DNA from: Klebsiella pneumoniae
Lineage (GTDB): Bacteria; Pseudomonadota; Gammaproteobacteria; Eutrophobiales; Eutrophobiaceae
DNA: 38,341 nt
Assembly (NCBI GenBank): GCA_945870865.1
Contig: CAMBTO010000012.1
Location: forward strand, 1-38,341
Direction of reading: 5' to 3'
Positions within the stretch are counted from its first letter, which is position 1. Each line of letters begins with the position of its first letter. The notes under the pieces were generated by a model, which was given only the letters and a program-made list of their open reading frames with translations, did no database searches and was not told the origin of the DNA. Of this stretch, positions 19,744-30,493 are shown one piece after another. Both the position numbers and the translations under genes were made by a program.

Positions 19744-19778
19744 ATACGGGCCGAACCACGTTCGGCCCGTATTTTTTT
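19744..19778 (+). terminator. rho-independent terminator
   Basis: 13-bp stem atacgggccgaac-cac-gttcggcccgtat followed by T-run. Confidence 0.92.
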
Positions 19779-19793
19779 ATTACAGCGGGTGTA

Positions 19794-20990
19794 TCATTCC
19801 GGTTTTACATCGCTGACCTTCTCCAGACGTATCACCGGCGTCAATGAACCACCGCTGCGATCATCAATTATGACGTAGATAAAACCGTCAGGCCCCTGGC
19901 GCACATCGCGGATCCGACCATACCCCTGTAGCAAGGGTGGACGCTCCATCCGACCTATCTGATAGATGCCGTTTGCCTGTAACATGGGTAGTCGGTGTAA
20001 CTCCTTGCCGGAAAGACCACCTACAAACATATTACCCTGCCAGGCCGGGAATACACTGCCGGTATAAATCAACAGACCAGAGGGGGCGATAGACGGGGTC
20101 CAGTATTGTAACGGCTGTTCAAAACCTTCCTTCTCCCTGCTGGCATGAATGGCTGTACCGCCGTACATGACACCATAGCCAATGACAGGCCAGCCGTAGT
20201 TTTTACCCGGATGGATCTGGTTTAGCTCGTCACCGCCCTGGGCACCATGTTCTACCGTAAAGACATCACCCGTCTTCTGATCGATGGCCAAGCCTTGCAG
20301 ATTACGGTGACCATAACTCCAGATTTCAGGCAGCGCATCGGTGCGGCCGACGAAGGGGTTATCCTCGGGCACCCGGCCGTCATCATACAGACGGATGACC
20401 TTGCCCTGATGCAACATCAGGTTCTGTGCCGGATGTTGCTCACGTGGCACGCCGAGTGGATCAGCCGCGCGATCGCCGACGGTAATAAACAGATAGCCTT
20501 TCGGATCAAATGCCAGGCGCGAACCATAGTGACTACCACCCTCACTCCATGCCTTCGCCTCGAATATCTCCTCTACACCGCTCAGACTTTTACCGTCAAA
20601 CTTGCCACGGACGACGGCCGTTGTTCCCTGGGTTCCGTCCGCGTTCGGCTTGGAATAGCTGAGATATATCAGCTTGTTTGTCGCAAAATCAGGGTGCAGT
20701 ATCACATCGAGCAGACCACCCTGGCCCTGATAACGCACAGCAGGTGTCCCACTGACAGGTTCCGGGTCAAGCTTGCCGCTACGAACGATACGCAGTCGCC
20801 CAGGTCGTTCGGTTACCAGCATGTCGCCATTCGGTAGGAAGGTGAGAGACCAGGGGTCCTTCAGTGCCTCGATGACGGTGACGACCCGGTAGATATAATT
20901 ATCTGATTTATATTCGGTAGATTGCGCCCAGACCGGCAACACAAAACTCACCCACAGCAAACACACGATTAAATATCTGTTAATGGACAT
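19794..20990 (-). CDS. PQQ-dependent sugar (aldose/sorbosone-type) dehydrogenase, exported
   Basis: Signal peptide; DPWSLTFLPNGDMLVTERPGRLRIV, SYGHRNLQGLAIDQKTGDVFTVEHGAQGGDELNQIHPGKNYGWPVIGYG. Confidence 0.92.
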   Translation of the reverse strand: MSINRYLIVCLLWVSFVLPVWAQSTEYKSDNYIYRVVTVIEALKDPWSLTFLPNGDMLVTERPGRLRIVRSGKLDPEPVSGTPAVRYQGQGGLLDVILHPDFATNKLIYLSYSKPNADGTQGTTAVVRGKFDGKSLSGVEEIFEAKAWSEGGSHYGSRLAFDPKGYLFITVGDRAADPLGVPREQHPAQNLMLHQGKVIRLYDDGRVPEDNPFVGRTDALPEIWSYGHRNLQGLAIDQKTGDVFTVEHGAQGGDELNQIHPGKNYGWPVIGYGVMYGGTAIHASREKEGFEQPLQYWTPSIAPSGLLIYTGSVFPAWQGNMFVGGLSGKELHRLPMLQANGIYQIGRMERPPLLQGYGRIRDVRQGPDGFIYVIIDDRSGGSLTPVIRLEKVSDVKPE

Positions 20991-21115
20991 GTTTCAGACT
21001 CCTGAAAATTACGGGGTATACAGGATACTAAGGCGCCCGCCATACCACCGGTTTGAATCCGGTGATATGGCATCGGCTAATTCGACTAAACCCGTCTGCT
21101 AATGGACAGGCAAGT

Positions 21116-21637
21116 TTAACGCAAGGCAGTATTCAGCCCTGCCAGTTTGCTGGCCATATCTTCCGCCGATGTGGCTGGCTTGACTTCACGATCGATGGCA
21201 ACAATGACACCATTCGGATCGATATAGAAGGTATGACGCATTGCAAAACCGCGCTCATCGTTCAATACACCATAGGCCTTCGCGGTGTCCTTGGTCGGAT
21301 CACTTAACAACGGAAAATCGGCACTGTGCTCGGTGGCGAAGCCCTTGTTATCTTCAATCGGGTCGACACTGACCATAAAGTAGGTGTTTTTATACTTCTT
21401 CAACAGATGGCCATTTTCCGCCAGCGATTTGCACTCAATGGTGCAACCTTTTGTATACGCCTTCGGGAACCAGGCCAGTACGACCGACTCCTTGCCCTTG
21501 AAATCGGACAATTTATAGGTCTTGCCATCGGTCCCTTCCAGCTGGAAATCCGGGGCAGTATCACCTACTTCGAGGGCATGACTGATATTAGCAATTGAAA
21601 ACAGGAACAGGACCAACAGAACGCGCGTGAGCTTCAT
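21116..21637 (-). CDS. exported peroxiredoxin (AhpC/TSA, Bcp-like)
   Basis: Signal peptide; [48 protein letters not shown]. Confidence 0.88.
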   Translation of the reverse strand: MKLTRVLLVLFLFSIANISHALEVGDTAPDFQLEGTDGKTYKLSDFKGKESVVLAWFPKAYTKGCTIECKSLAENGHLLKKYKNTYFMVSVDPIEDNKGFATEHSADFPLLSDPTKDTAKAYGVLNDERGFAMRHTFYIDPNGVIVAIDREVKPATSAEDMASKLAGLNTALR

Positions 21638-21955
21638 ACAGGTATCTCCAGTTTTTGGGTAAAGGTTATTACTATAAGTATATCCTTGTTAATTTACTGA
21701 TGCGACTGTTGTTATCAGTTAAATACCCCTGAAGATAGCATGGTCTTTAATTACAACCGGCAAGGGTGCGTGTTTGCCCGGAAAATTGCTTGCAGCCCCG
21801 ATTTTCAGGTTTGTTTTAGTCCTTAGCGAATTCCCCCGGCAAGAGCTTGATCGGGATCAAATATAGCTTGATTGAATCCGGTGTATTCTGTGCTCGTCCA
21901 ACCTGATAGGCTGTAAATTGTCGGGTAAATCCAATCCATCGCGGAGAGTAAAATC

Positions 21956-22336
21956 ATGTACAAAAAACCCGATTTCAACAGACGGTTCCAAGTTCGGAAG
22001 CAAGGCTGTAACACACGGTGTGAACCTGGCCAAATCGGTAGGAGCCTCTGTCACCATCATCACCACGACCGAAATGTGGTCAGCAATTGATATGGCCAAG
22101 GCGGCCAAAAGTGGTAGCAATAACCCGATTAATGCCTATGAACAGGCCGCTGCAGAGTCTGCAAAAAAGATCCTGTCTGCTGCTGAATCCGTTGCCGCGA
22201 AGGCCGGGGTGAAGGCAGATACGATCCATATCAATGACAAACATCCGGCCGCCGTGGTATCGAAAAGGTGCTGATGGGCAGTGTTGCTTCCGAGGTTATT
22301 ACCCACAGCACTATACCGGTACTGGTTGTTAAGTAA
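21956..22336 (+). pseudogene. universal stress protein (UspA family) gene with frameshift and internal deletion
   Basis: Pieces in two frames: start ATGTACAAA (frame 2), body ISTDGSKFGSKAVTHGVNLAKSVGASVTIITTTE...INDKHPAA (frame 0), C-terminus RGIEKVLMGSVASEVITHSTIPVLVVK* (frame 2). Confidence 0.88.
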
Positions 22337-22407
22337 CTTCTGCACAAACCAGCCCTGACCTGATAGTCAGGACTGGTGTCTCACTGGCAAGTAAAAAATT
22401 CCAATAG

Positions 22408-24588
22408 CTAGGCCTGCAATGCCGCCAACACACGTTCGCGTGTAAACGGCATATGCGAAATGCGTTTGCCGGTCAGCCGGAAAAACGCCCCGGCAACCGC
22501 TGCCGCAATCGGTACATTACCAATCTCACCAAGGCCCTGCGGGCGGTCCTGTCCCGGGTCGACAAACTCGATATGGATCTGTTCCGGTGTATCGGACATG
22601 CGCATGACATTGTAGTCATGGAAATTGGTCTGCTGAACCACGCCACCTTTCACCGTGACCCTTTCATGTAACACACTGGACAATCCGTAGTTGATTCCAC
22701 TCTCGATGTTTGCACGTGCGGCGTCAGGCTGGACGACCAGACCACCATCGACCGCCATCCAGACCTTGTGGACCTTGATCTTGCCCAGCGCCTTGTTCAA
22801 CGAGGCCTCTACTACACAGGCCCCGAGTGAACCGGATCGCTCTGTGATTGATAGCCCCAGCGCACGTCCTTCAGGACGGGGTTTGTTCCATTCAGACATC
22901 GCAGCGACCTTTTCAAATACCTTGCGACCACGCGGGGTGATCGCCATCCGCTCCAGACGGAATTGAATCGGGTCGATGCCTTCGGCGACCGCCATACGAT
23001 CTATGAATTCCTCGATGGCAAAGACGTTAAACGGATGGGCAACGGCACGCCAGTGTTTCAGGCGGATGCCGTGTGATGTGCCGCGCAGGTCGATATACTG
23101 GTTTGGCACCTTGTAATAAAGGTCTATCTCCATGCCACCGGTCAGCAGGCTGGCGCCGTCACCGACGATACAATGTTTCCAACCAGTGACCTTGCCGGAG
23201 GCATCCAGCGCCGCCTCCAGGCATTGATAGTTTTGCGGACGAAACATGCCATAACCGATATCTTCCTCACGCGTCCAGATCAGCTTGACCGGTGTTTTCA
23301 CCTCGCGTGCGACCAGTGCCGCCTCAACCGCATAGTCACCCTCGGAACGGCGCCCAAATCCGCCGCCCATATAACACTGGTTTATCGTCACCTGTTTCTG
23401 ATCAAACCCGAGCGCCTGCGCCACCAGCTGACGACAGCGATCTGGCGACTGGCTGCCGTCCCACACCTCGACCTGGTCACCTGCCGCATTCAGACGCGCA
23501 ACGGCATTTAACGGCTCCATCTGGGCGTGATAACCATAATCTGCCCGGAAATCCGCCTTGTAGGTGCGTGCTGCACTGCCAAAGGCGGCATTGGCATCCC
23601 CGTTGGTAAAGACCGGTTCCGAGTTTGCGGCCGGATCGGCGTGCACCCGGACATAATCCTGTTCAAGTATGGTCTCGGAATCATATCCCGCTGAAAGCGT
23701 AGCGCCCCAGCTCACCTGTAATTGTTTACGGGCGGCCAGCACATGCGCGAACGATTCACCAACGATGGCCACACCGGTCGGTAACTTCACGGTTGCCGTG
23801 ATACCTTTCATGGCGCGGATATCGGCATCATTCCAGGCTTGCGGCGCCGCACCCTGCATCGGCGAATGGACGGTCGATGCGTACTGCATGCCCGGCAGAG
23901 ACACATCGATTGCAAATTGTGCAGTACCATTCACCTTTAACGGGATATCGCGGCGTGGCTGGGTCTTGCCGATCAGGCGGTATTGTTCCGGCTTTTTAAA
24001 ATCTGCCTCGCTGATCTCGGGTAGTTCTGTAACTTCGGCAAACTGGGCTATCTCGCCATAAGTAAGACGGCGCTGGCTTGCTGCATGAACTACGACACCG
24101 GGTTCGGTCATCAACTCGCTAACCGGTACATCCCAGTGCTTTGCAGCAGCACCCAGCAACACTTTACGCACCTGCGCCCCGGCTGTACGCATTACATCAA
24201 AATAACTGCGTACCGCACGTGAGCCGACAATGGCCATCGACTTGCGATCACCACTGCCATAACCATAGACCTGTACATCACTCGGTGCCCATTCCAGCTT
24301 CACCTTGTCCCAGTCCGCGTCCATTTCCTCAGCCAGCATCAATGGCACGCTGGTCATGGAGCCTTGCCCCATCTCTGCGCCAGGTGTATACATCGTAATG
24401 GTGTTGTCCGGGTGAATGGTCAGCCAGACCGAGATGGCGCTGCCGCCGGCCTGGGCCCTGGCCTCGGTTGCGGTGAGCAACATGCCGGCGCCGCTGCCAT
24501 TTACGGCAACGGCAAAACTGAACGCCGCCGTACCTTTCAGAAAATCACGGCGAGTAACATCTGTTTGTGGTTTGATAATCGTAGCCAT
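22408..24588 (-). CDS. Tat-exported xanthine-dehydrogenase-family molybdopterin subunit (isoquinoline 1-oxidoreductase beta-like)
   Basis: TRRDFLKGTAAFSFAVAV Tat signal; PGAEMGQGSMTSVPLMLAEEMDADW; GGGFGRRSEGDYAVEAALVA; GLGEIGNVPIAAAVAGAFF. Confidence 0.92.
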   Translation of the reverse strand: MATIIKPQTDVTRRDFLKGTAAFSFAVAVNGSGAGMLLTATEARAQAGGSAISVWLTIHPDNTITMYTPGAEMGQGSMTSVPLMLAEEMDADWDKVKLEWAPSDVQVYGYGSGDRKSMAIVGSRAVRSYFDVMRTAGAQVRKVLLGAAAKHWDVPVSELMTEPGVVVHAASQRRLTYGEIAQFAEVTELPEISEADFKKPEQYRLIGKTQPRRDIPLKVNGTAQFAIDVSLPGMQYASTVHSPMQGAAPQAWNDADIRAMKGITATVKLPTGVAIVGESFAHVLAARKQLQVSWGATLSAGYDSETILEQDYVRVHADPAANSEPVFTNGDANAAFGSAARTYKADFRADYGYHAQMEPLNAVARLNAAGDQVEVWDGSQSPDRCRQLVAQALGFDQKQVTINQCYMGGGFGRRSEGDYAVEAALVAREVKTPVKLIWTREEDIGYGMFRPQNYQCLEAALDASGKVTGWKHCIVGDGASLLTGGMEIDLYYKVPNQYIDLRGTSHGIRLKHWRAVAHPFNVFAIEEFIDRMAVAEGIDPIQFRLERMAITPRGRKVFEKVAAMSEWNKPRPEGRALGLSITERSGSLGACVVEASLNKALGKIKVHKVWMAVDGGLVVQPDAARANIESGINYGLSSVLHERVTVKGGVVQQTNFHDYNVMRMSDTPEQIHIEFVDPGQDRPQGLGEIGNVPIAAAVAGAFFRLTGKRISHMPFTRERVLAALQA

Positions 24589-24590
24589 AT

Positions 24591-25043
24591 TTAACCCTCC
24601 ACCGCTGCACGCTCTATCGCGGCTATTATCCGGTTGTAGGTGCCACACCGGCAGATATTGCCATCCATGTGGGTAATGATTTCATCGCGGGACGGTTTCG
24701 GGTTTGCACTCAACAACTCCGCCGCCTTCATGATCTGACCGGACTGGCAATATCCACATTGCGGGACCTGCTCGACTACCCAGGCCTTTTGTAAGGGATG
24801 GGATGCATCGGGCGACAGTCCCTCGATGGTGACGATATTACTTCCCGCTACATCACTGACTTTAATCGCACAGGAGCGCAAGGCCTTGCCATCTATATGG
24901 ACGGTACAGGCGCCACACAGGCCGGCACCACAACCGTATTTTGTACCGGTAAGATTAATGTGATCCCGGAGGACCCAGAGCAAGGGAGTATCGTTGTCGA
25001 CCTCAAGCGATACCGGATTGCCGTTCAGGGTAAATTCAAGCAT
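24591..25043 (-). CDS. (2Fe-2S)-binding subunit (isoquinoline 1-oxidoreductase alpha-like)
   Basis: [20 protein letters not shown] and [11 protein letters not shown]...[18 protein letters not shown] at 25043. Confidence 0.93.
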   Translation of the reverse strand: MLEFTLNGNPVSLEVDNDTPLLWVLRDHINLTGTKYGCGAGLCGACTVHIDGKALRSCAIKVSDVAGSNIVTIEGLSPDASHPLQKAWVVEQVPQCGYCQSGQIMKAAELLSANPKPSRDEIITHMDGNICRCGTYNRIIAAIERAAVEG

Positions 25044-25169
25044 TACCACCCCCATAGAGCGATAGTGGAAAGATAAGACCAAAGTAATTACAGCTGATAC
25101 AAAAGCTACACGCGGATGCCGCGTCTGTCAATTTATGGATTGGCCCCTGACCGACACCTCACTTACCGG

Positions 25170-26720
25170 CTACTCTCCGGTGGGGGCCTCCGCCTCGGAC
25201 ATCCTGACAGTTCTTGGTTTGGCACCCAGTTTGACCAAAAGTTCTGCTGTGCTGGCATGATGGCCATACAGACCCCGGCTACCATAATCCGGGCTGATAC
25301 CGGATGCCATCGTCCACGGTGTTTCACCCTCCTCATTCACAGGGTCAATACCCGCACCGTTGTCTGCCAGATACTGCACCACGGAATCTGCGCCAGTAAA
25401 TGCAGCAATATGCATCGCTGTTCTACCCGTAGCGTCAACCGCATTGATGTCTACACCCAGCTTCAGCACTTCCTTAACGGTAACCAGCGCCTGGTCGATG
25501 TTTTCCCGGTTAGCGATATTTCCACCGGCCTGATAAGCGCAGGTTCCTGTACAAGCCACCTGGGCCGCTGCCATCAGTAACGTAATTCCCTGCTCATTTT
25601 TGATGGCGGGGTTTGCGCTGGATTTCAACAAAATCTGCATCATACGGGCCTCGGCCGAGGCCGTAGCAAGTAACAGCGGTGTGGCGCCGGCCATCGTAAA
25701 CGGATAGCCGTCTGGCCCCAATAGTTGTTCTTCACGGATTTGTACGTCTGGATCCGCCCCGGCCTGCAGTAAGGCCTCGGCCAGCCGGTACTGATTCCGT
25801 GGACGCAGACGGTAGACATTATCGTAGATAACCCCGTTTAACAGGGACAGTCCACTGCCTACCGCATGGTGCAGGGCGGTAATGCCGTTTTCATCGGCCG
25901 ACTTGATATCAGCACCGCGTTCGATCAAATAAAGGGCGAGGTCTTCGTGACCGCCAGCGCTGGCGATTACCAAGGAGTTCCCCTGTAGCAGGGTCGACTC
26001 ATTCGGGTCTGCACCGGCATCCAGCAAGGTTTTTGCCATCTCGATATCACCGGAGCGCGCAGCAAACAATAAGGCGGTGAAATCCCCGGAGGACACCTTC
26101 CAGTCACAAACACGACAGGTACCTGGTAACGTGGCTACCCCGGGCCGGGTACGTGTATGGAGATCAGCGCCACGCTGCAGTAACAAATCGACAATATCGG
26201 CATGTCCGGCGGCGGCAGCCCACATCAACGCGGTCTGCCCGCTTTCCGCCTCTGCATGATTCACATCCGCACCGGCATCCAGCAACAGAACGGCTGCCTC
26301 ACGCGCCCCGGTCCGCGCGCAATTCATCAGCACTGACTCACCCGACAAAAGTCCGGCATTCACATTTACAGCAGCCTGGAACAAGGCCTGCACCATCGCC
26401 GTGCTGCGGTTCGTGCAGGCCAGATACAACGGCGATACACCATATTCATTCACTGTATCCGGTCTGGCGCCGGACTGCAGCAAACGTGTCGCCAGCTCGA
26501 CATCATCATGTAAGACAGCCCAGTGCAGCGCCGTGGTCCCGTCCGGCATCGTGGCATTTACATCAACGGATTCATCCAGCAACACACGGACCGCCACGCG
26601 GTCACCTGACTTTACCGATTCAATCAGGGTTAAACCTGACGCAGCTGCCAGAGACAGACCCGGTATCAGCAATGACAGCATCACAGAACTGCGGGACAGC
26701 AACGACAACAATCGTGTCAT
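25170..26720 (-). CDS. exported ankyrin-repeat protein (module A)
   Basis: Signal peptide MTRLLSLLSRSSVMLSLLIPGLSLAAA; many ankyrin repeats (DGTTALHWAVLHDDVELATRLLQSGARPD); ATG 26720 with upstream acagga, longer start 26750 possible. Confidence 0.88.
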   Translation of the reverse strand: MTRLLSLLSRSSVMLSLLIPGLSLAAASGLTLIESVKSGDRVAVRVLLDESVDVNATMPDGTTALHWAVLHDDVELATRLLQSGARPDTVNEYGVSPLYLACTNRSTAMVQALFQAAVNVNAGLLSGESVLMNCARTGAREAAVLLLDAGADVNHAEAESGQTALMWAAAAGHADIVDLLLQRGADLHTRTRPGVATLPGTCRVCDWKVSSGDFTALLFAARSGDIEMAKTLLDAGADPNESTLLQGNSLVIASAGGHEDLALYLIERGADIKSADENGITALHHAVGSGLSLLNGVIYDNVYRLRPRNQYRLAEALLQAGADPDVQIREEQLLGPDGYPFTMAGATPLLLATASAEARMMQILLKSSANPAIKNEQGITLLMAAAQVACTGTCAYQAGGNIANRENIDQALVTVKEVLKLGVDINAVDATGRTAMHIAAFTGADSVVQYLADNGAGIDPVNEEGETPWTMASGISPDYGSRGLYGHHASTAELLVKLGAKPRTVRMSEAEAPTGE

Positions 26721-26739
26721 TTGATTTATCCTGTCCGTC

Positions 26740-28083
26740 TCAACCTGCATTCAACAGATTCAGACTGCCATTGCTGTCACCGAACCTGTCCACCGGCAGA
26801 TCCAGTTTATCCAGGAGGGTCAGATACAGGTTCGTCATCGGTGTCTTGTCCGGATAACGCAGGTGCATACCCCCCTGCAGATGACCGCTGCCGCCACCGA
26901 GCAGCACGACCGGCAGGTTTTGCAGCGCGTGCGCATTACCGTCACTGATCGAACTGCCAAACATGACCATGATATTGTCAAACAGCGAGCCGTCCACATC
27001 TGGCGTGGCACGCAGACGGTCCAGATAATAGGTCAGCAACGAGACATGATAATTGTCAATCTTTGCCAGTTTTTCCAGATTGCCCGGGTCGTTACGGTGG
27101 TGTGATATCGAATGATGGACATCGGGCACCCCGATCTGCGGGTAGGTGCGGTTGCTCTGTTCCGGGGCCATCATAAACGTAATCATGCGCGTCATGTCGG
27201 TCTGGAATGCGAGTATCTGCAGGTCAAACATCAGTTTCAGATGTTCGGTAAACTCCGGCGGGATACCGGCGGGACGCTCCATCGCGGGAAGTTCGCGCGC
27301 GGACTGCTGTTCGGCCATCTGGATCCGCCGTTCGACATCACGCATACCATCGAGGTACTGTGACAGGCGGGCACGGTCAGCTGCGCCGACATGACCCATC
27401 ATGGCAGTCGCCTCGGCAGTGATGTCGTCAAGTATACTTTTTTCCTTGTGTATCCGTGTCAGACGATCTGCGGTATTGGTGCTGTTACTCGCGCCGAACA
27501 GACGTTCGAACACGGCCCGTGGGCGATATTCCACCGGCAACGGTGTCGAGGGCGTACGCCAGGACAAGGTATTCATAAAGGCACAACTCCAGCCTTTTTC
27601 ACAATTACCTGCCACGTCCTTGCTGTGCAGTCCGAGTTCCAGTGAGGCGAGCTGGGTTTGCTTGCCGAGTTCATGAGCAATGATCTGATCGATTGAAATA
27701 CCGGTGATACCTTCACTCTTCGGATGCACACCGGTCAGGAATACACCGCCGGCCCGTTCATGTGGTGCAGTCTCGCCCTCGCCTGGCAGGGCATTACCGG
27801 CGCTGTTGCACAGACCGGTCAATACCAGCATGTTCTCGCGATAGGCGGCAAGCGGTTGTAACGTCCGCGACAGTTCGTAGGACTTGCCGGTGGCTGCCGG
27901 AGTCCAGTGCGCCATGTTCATGCCGTTCGGCGAGTATATAATTGACATGCGGCGTGGGGCCTGTGTCTGACGGTCTGGACTAGCCAGCACCGGTATCATT
28001 GCGTCCAGCATCGGTAAGGCCACGGCCGCGCTGGCGCCGCGCAAAAAGGTACGACGCGCCATTGGTTTCCTAGTTATCAGCAT
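26740..28083 (-). CDS. DUF1552-domain protein, Tat-exported (module A)
   Basis: MARRTFLRGASAAVALPMLDAMIP; SIIYSPNGMNMAHWTP; PHERAGGVFLTGVHP; TFMMAPEQSNRTYPQIGVPDVHHSISHH. Confidence 0.88.
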   Translation of the reverse strand: MLITRKPMARRTFLRGASAAVALPMLDAMIPVLASPDRQTQAPRRMSIIYSPNGMNMAHWTPAATGKSYELSRTLQPLAAYRENMLVLTGLCNSAGNALPGEGETAPHERAGGVFLTGVHPKSEGITGISIDQIIAHELGKQTQLASLELGLHSKDVAGNCEKGWSCAFMNTLSWRTPSTPLPVEYRPRAVFERLFGASNSTNTADRLTRIHKEKSILDDITAEATAMMGHVGAADRARLSQYLDGMRDVERRIQMAEQQSARELPAMERPAGIPPEFTEHLKLMFDLQILAFQTDMTRMITFMMAPEQSNRTYPQIGVPDVHHSISHHRNDPGNLEKLAKIDNYHVSLLTYYLDRLRATPDVDGSLFDNIMVMFGSSISDGNAHALQNLPVVLLGGGSGHLQGGMHLRYPDKTPMTNLYLTLLDKLDLPVDRFGDSNGSLNLLNAG

Positions 28084-30493
28084 GGTCAGGGACCCTCCTC
28101 GTCTGAAACGGTTGACTCTCAACAACATTCATAATTAATGAAGACAAACTGTGTTTATCCGCCTCTGTGCGGCGCATGATTTGGCGCATGGCAGGTGCAT
28201 CGGTATGGATCAGTCCACGGCCGAGTGCATAGGTGAGCAATTTTTCAATCGCCGTCATTACGAAATCATAATTGCGCTGCTGCACGAGTACCTTGCGCAA
28301 CTGGTCCGGCCCTTCGAAAGGTGTACCGTCCGGCAAGGTGCCGGTTGAATCTATCGGTGAACCAGACTTTGCATCGACCGTACGCCAGCGTCCAATGGCA
28401 TCATAGTTTTCAAGCGCAAAGCCTAACGGGTCCATGACCTTGTGACAACTGGCACACACCGAGTTCGCCCGGTGCTGTTCCATTTGCTCGCGCATCGTCA
28501 GTACCTTGCCTTCATCATTTTTGTCACGCAAACCGGGTACGTTGGGCGGCGGCGGCGGCGGCGGCGCACTCAGAATATTCTGCAGCACCCATTTGCCCCG
28601 TATCGTGGGTGCAGTCCGGTTGGCGTAGGAGGTCACGGTGAGGATGCTGCCCTGTCCCAGCAGTCCGCCACGCGTCCGGTCCGGCAAGCTGACCCGACGG
28701 AAATGACTGCCGTACACGCCGGGGATGGCATAGTGCCGCGCCAGACGTTCATTGATAAAGGTGTAGTCCGCATCCAGCAGTTCCAGCAAGGGCCGGTTAT
28801 TGCGCATCACGTAGTCAAAAAACAGCTCTGTCTCCTTGCGGAAGGCCACACGCAGATTGTCATCGAAATACGGGAACTGTTCGCCGTTCGGGGCGGCAGT
28901 GCCGAGCTGGTTCAGATTGAGCCACTGCGAGGCAAAGTTCTGGATCAGGGCGGTTGAACGCGGATCATTTAGCATGCGTTCAACCTGCTGCCTTAGTACC
29001 TCCGGTTTATGCAATCGGTCTCTGGCAGCAACGTTAAGCAATTCGTCATCCGGAATACTGCTCCAGAGAAAAAGTGCCATACGTGTCGCGAGATCAGTAT
29101 CCGCCAGTGGATATACCTCTCCTGCATCCAGCCGTTCGGGTCTCTGCTCGCTGATAAAAATAAATTTCGGACCGGCCAGTATCCTCTCCAGTGCGAGTCC
29201 GATGCCTTCATCGAACCCTCCCTTCTCCTGCCCCTGTTTGTAGAAGGCCATCAGTCCGTTCAACTCTGCCGCAGTCAAGGAACGACGGTAGGCACGTTGC
29301 CCCAGCGTAGACAGTATCTTTTTCGCACAGGCGGGGTCATCGTTGCGTTTTGGTTGGCAGACATAGACGCGCTGGTGACTCGGGCTGGCAGTGGACAATT
29401 TCGGATTGAATGGACCTTCAACAATGACCGTACTGACACCGGGCACACCGGCCTTGTATTGTGCATAGTCGATAATCGAATGTTCCGTATATAGCGGCTG
29501 CTCCGATATTGTTGTCGTGTCGACAAAGGCCACTGTTAATTCGCGTGTACCTGCCTTTGCCTCAAACTGCACCTCAAGGGCCTCGTCTGCAAAGCGTTCG
29601 TACTGTTCCTGCTCCGGCACACCCTGTGCACTGGTTGAATAGATACCACCCGACTTGCCATGTTTCTCGCCACCGATACTGAGCTTGCTGATCCGTACGC
29701 CATCGATACGCAAATCTATCTGATGGGCACCGTTCAACAGCCCGCGGATGTAGTCCCTGGAATTACGCTGCAAACGGATACGGACGATGTATTCACCGTC
29801 CATCGGGAAGTGATGTTTGACTGTCATTCCCCCGCGCGTACCTAACGGCATCGCCTCTCCAAGCCAGTCATCCTGCATCAGATAGCGTGGGACATTATAG
29901 GTCACCATGTCCGGCGGCATATCCGGCTGGCCCAACGCAAGCCGGCGTATCGTACGAGCGGCGACGATATATTGCTCAGCGAGCAACGGAGACAGGGTCA
30001 ACACTGCCCCGACATTATCAAAACCATACATGGTGTCATCGGGGGGTAGCAGTGTGTCATCATTGATTTCAACGGCGAGCAGTTCACGGATCGCATTGAA
30101 ATATTCTGTGCGATTCAGACGTCTTAAGGAGGCAAAGGCCGGCTGCGGATGCTCTGCACCGTATTTATCGAGGGAGGTTTCGAGATAAGCAGCAAACGAT
30201 TCGTAGGTTGCAAGGTCAGGACGCGGCATGCCGGCCGGAGGCATGGAACGGACCTTCAGTTTACGCAACACCCTTTCCCAGACCTCCGCCCCCAAACCAA
30301 CATCGGTCGTATTGATACCTTGCAGGCTCAGTCCGGCAGTGCGCAATGTATCATTATGGCAGCCAACACAGTACTGGTTGATGGTACCCTGATAGTCGAC
30401 TGGACCCGAGGGAGCAGTCGTTTGCTGCGCCGCACAAACTGACGCGTAACCAATCAGGCCGGCAACTATCCGAAAAACGACCCACTTTTGCAT
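28070..30493 (-). CDS. DUF1587/DUF1592/DUF1588/DUF1585-type cytochrome c-like protein (module A)
   Basis: Signal peptide; CVGCHND and CASCHKV; LRRLNRTEYFNAIRELL; LATRMALFLWSSIPDDELL; MDPLGFALENYDAIGRWR. Confidence 0.9.
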   Translation of the reverse strand: MQKWVVFRIVAGLIGYASVCAAQQTTAPSGPVDYQGTINQYCVGCHNDTLRTAGLSLQGINTTDVGLGAEVWERVLRKLKVRSMPPAGMPRPDLATYESFAAYLETSLDKYGAEHPQPAFASLRRLNRTEYFNAIRELLAVEINDDTLLPPDDTMYGFDNVGAVLTLSPLLAEQYIVAARTIRRLALGQPDMPPDMVTYNVPRYLMQDDWLGEAMPLGTRGGMTVKHHFPMDGEYIVRIRLQRNSRDYIRGLLNGAHQIDLRIDGVRISKLSIGGEKHGKSGGIYSTSAQGVPEQEQYERFADEALEVQFEAKAGTRELTVAFVDTTTISEQPLYTEHSIIDYAQYKAGVPGVSTVIVEGPFNPKLSTASPSHQRVYVCQPKRNDDPACAKKILSTLGQRAYRRSLTAAELNGLMAFYKQGQEKGGFDEGIGLALERILAGPKFIFISEQRPERLDAGEVYPLADTDLATRMALFLWSSIPDDELLNVAARDRLHKPEVLRQQVERMLNDPRSTALIQNFASQWLNLNQLGTAAPNGEQFPYFDDNLRVAFRKETELFFDYVMRNNRPLLELLDADYTFINERLARHYAIPGVYGSHFRRVSLPDRTRGGLLGQGSILTVTSYANRTAPTIRGKWVLQNILSAPPPPPPPNVPGLRDKNDEGKVLTMREQMEQHRANSVCASCHKVMDPLGFALENYDAIGRWRTVDAKSGSPIDSTGTLPDGTPFEGPDQLRKVLVQQRNYDFVMTAIEKLLTYALGRGLIHTDAPAMRQIMRRTEADKHSLSSLIMNVVESQPFQTRRVPDHADN

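Noticed and set aside
26153-26857. 234 aa plus-strand ORF across the ankyrin gene
   Set aside because: His/Pro/Arg-rich shadow frame of repeated ankyrin codons.
28540-28567. GGC-rich tract in DUF1592 gene as a microsatellite
   Set aside because: It encodes a poly-proline stretch (PPPPPPP) also present in module B (PPPPPP), so it is a family feature rather than a variable repeat.
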